Source: Stratiolaelaps scimitus
Taxonomy: Eukaryota > Arthropoda > Arachnida > Mesostigmata > Laelapidae
DNA length: 64,000 nt
NCBI GenBank assembly: GCA_019614645.1
Contig: JABWDB010000001.1
Coordinates: 29,691,501-29,755,500, forward strand
Direction: 5' to 3'
Shown here: in pieces, positions 63,345-64,000 of the stretch
How positions within the stretch are numbered: position 1 is the first letter of the stretch
How the letters are laid out: every line of letters starts with the position of its first letter
The notes under the pieces: model-generated
Told to the model about the DNA's origin: nothing
The model's input: the letters and a program-made list of their open reading frames with translations, nothing else
Databases searched by the model: none
Translations under genes and position numbers: made by a program

Positions 63345-63472
63345 ACGTGCGCGGGTTTGATCCCCAGCGTTGAACATTTGCATTTAGGAGTCCGTCTTAC
63401 GAAGCAATGCAAAAGCAATACTGTGGACGATAAGTGTTCGCTGAGAGTCAGCCCAAAACCAAAAAAGTAAGA
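63345..63472 (+). mobile_element. SINE-B copy, head largely missing
   Basis: Matches the element at 56113 from box B onward: GGGTTTGATCCCC, AACATTTGCATTTAGGAGTC, GAAGCAATGCAAAAGCAA, CTGTGGACGATAAG and GCTGAGAGTCAGCCC. Similarity ends at a short A-rich stretch, CAAAACCAAAAAAG. Upstream, GGATCAAACCCACG at 63330 is the inverse of the box B region (CGCGGGTTTGATCC), giving a small palindrome at the 5' boundary. Confidence 0.75.
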
Positions 63473-64000
63473 CACATGAGTATATGCGAGACTGTTTAGC
63501 GAACATTGGAACAGGTGGGCAACTGGGCAATGAGCATTCCGCTGGGCAACGAGGCCATTCGCTGTACAGGCTTTATGCGTACAGCTCAGGCAGACGACAC
63601 CAGATTGAGCTGCTGCTTCAATTTGGCTAAGTGTCGCGTACCAAGACGTTGTGAGAGGACACCATGAATTCAGTAGTTATATAATAGCTTCAAGTAACAG
63701 TTCGTGTCGACAGTGTGAGCGGCAATTACTGTTCACTTCAGTGAGATACTAATGACAAAAAAATAAAATTCAACTGAGTATTCCCTTTTCTTCTGAATGC
63801 TTTTTGCTTTAAGCAAATATATTGAGGAAGAGTAATAGTTGATGCTGAGAGCACTAAGGAGAATAGAGTTACATCATGTTCATTTACCACAACTGTAACC
63901 TTACAAAAAAAGCCGAGCCAGATTACATTAATTTAGCGTGGGGGTCCTGAACATTAGCAAGAAAGAACCGCATGAGACTTAGCATTTCTGGGTTTTTCAA

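Overview
The window is nuclear DNA of an animal, most likely an arthropod. Conserved genes are split by GT-AG introns, and most of the rest is AT-rich intergenic or intronic DNA carrying (TA)n tracts, tRNA-derived SINEs, LINEs, mariner relatives and other mobile DNA. The CYP3-clan-like cytochrome P450, the mitochondrial genes and the repeat types would suit a chelicerate such as a mite or tick. That placement is inference from general resemblance; no marker gene fixes it.

Layout. (1) 2189-3783, minus: a complete two-exon Dim1/TXNL4A spliceosomal gene. (2) 6161-9176, plus: a mitochondrial aconitase (ACO2) with clean exons for its two ends, but with about 310 central residues, including the three iron-sulfur ligand cysteines, absent from 7019-7712. 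(3) 11051-27962, plus: a complete ten-exon, 536-residue microsomal cytochrome P450 spread over 17 kb. Intron 1 holds an antisense, intronless N-terminal half of MIC60/mitofilin. Intron 7 holds a GC-rich, frameshifted non-LTR retrotransposon relic. (4) 28220-29517: a dead mariner of about 1.3 kb with recognisable terminal inverted repeats. (5) 31.2-37.7 kb: a decayed reverse transcriptase piece, a 75-bp (TA)n tract and a fold-back structure made of two head-to-head transposase ends. (6) 39.6-41.05 kb: a tandem, Helitron/Helentron-like array with palindromes whose hairpin centre occurs in both orientations (flip and flop). (7) 43.2-44.9 kb: a GC-rich block that ends in a probable first coding exon of an unidentified single-pass membrane protein. 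(8) 46.4-49.2 kb, minus: a LINE with an open 847-codon ORF encoding part of an endonuclease plus a full reverse transcriptase. (9) 49.2-64 kb: no recognisable genes, only SINE copies and microsatellites.

The genes do not form a functional unit. Dim1 serves pre-mRNA splicing, aconitase the TCA cycle, MIC60 mitochondrial cristae, and the P450 oxidative metabolism at the ER. The unusual content is structural: the incomplete ACO2 and MIC60, the flip/flop hairpin array, and a SINE family whose 36-, 60- and 105-bp fragments are still framed by 13-14 bp target-site duplications.
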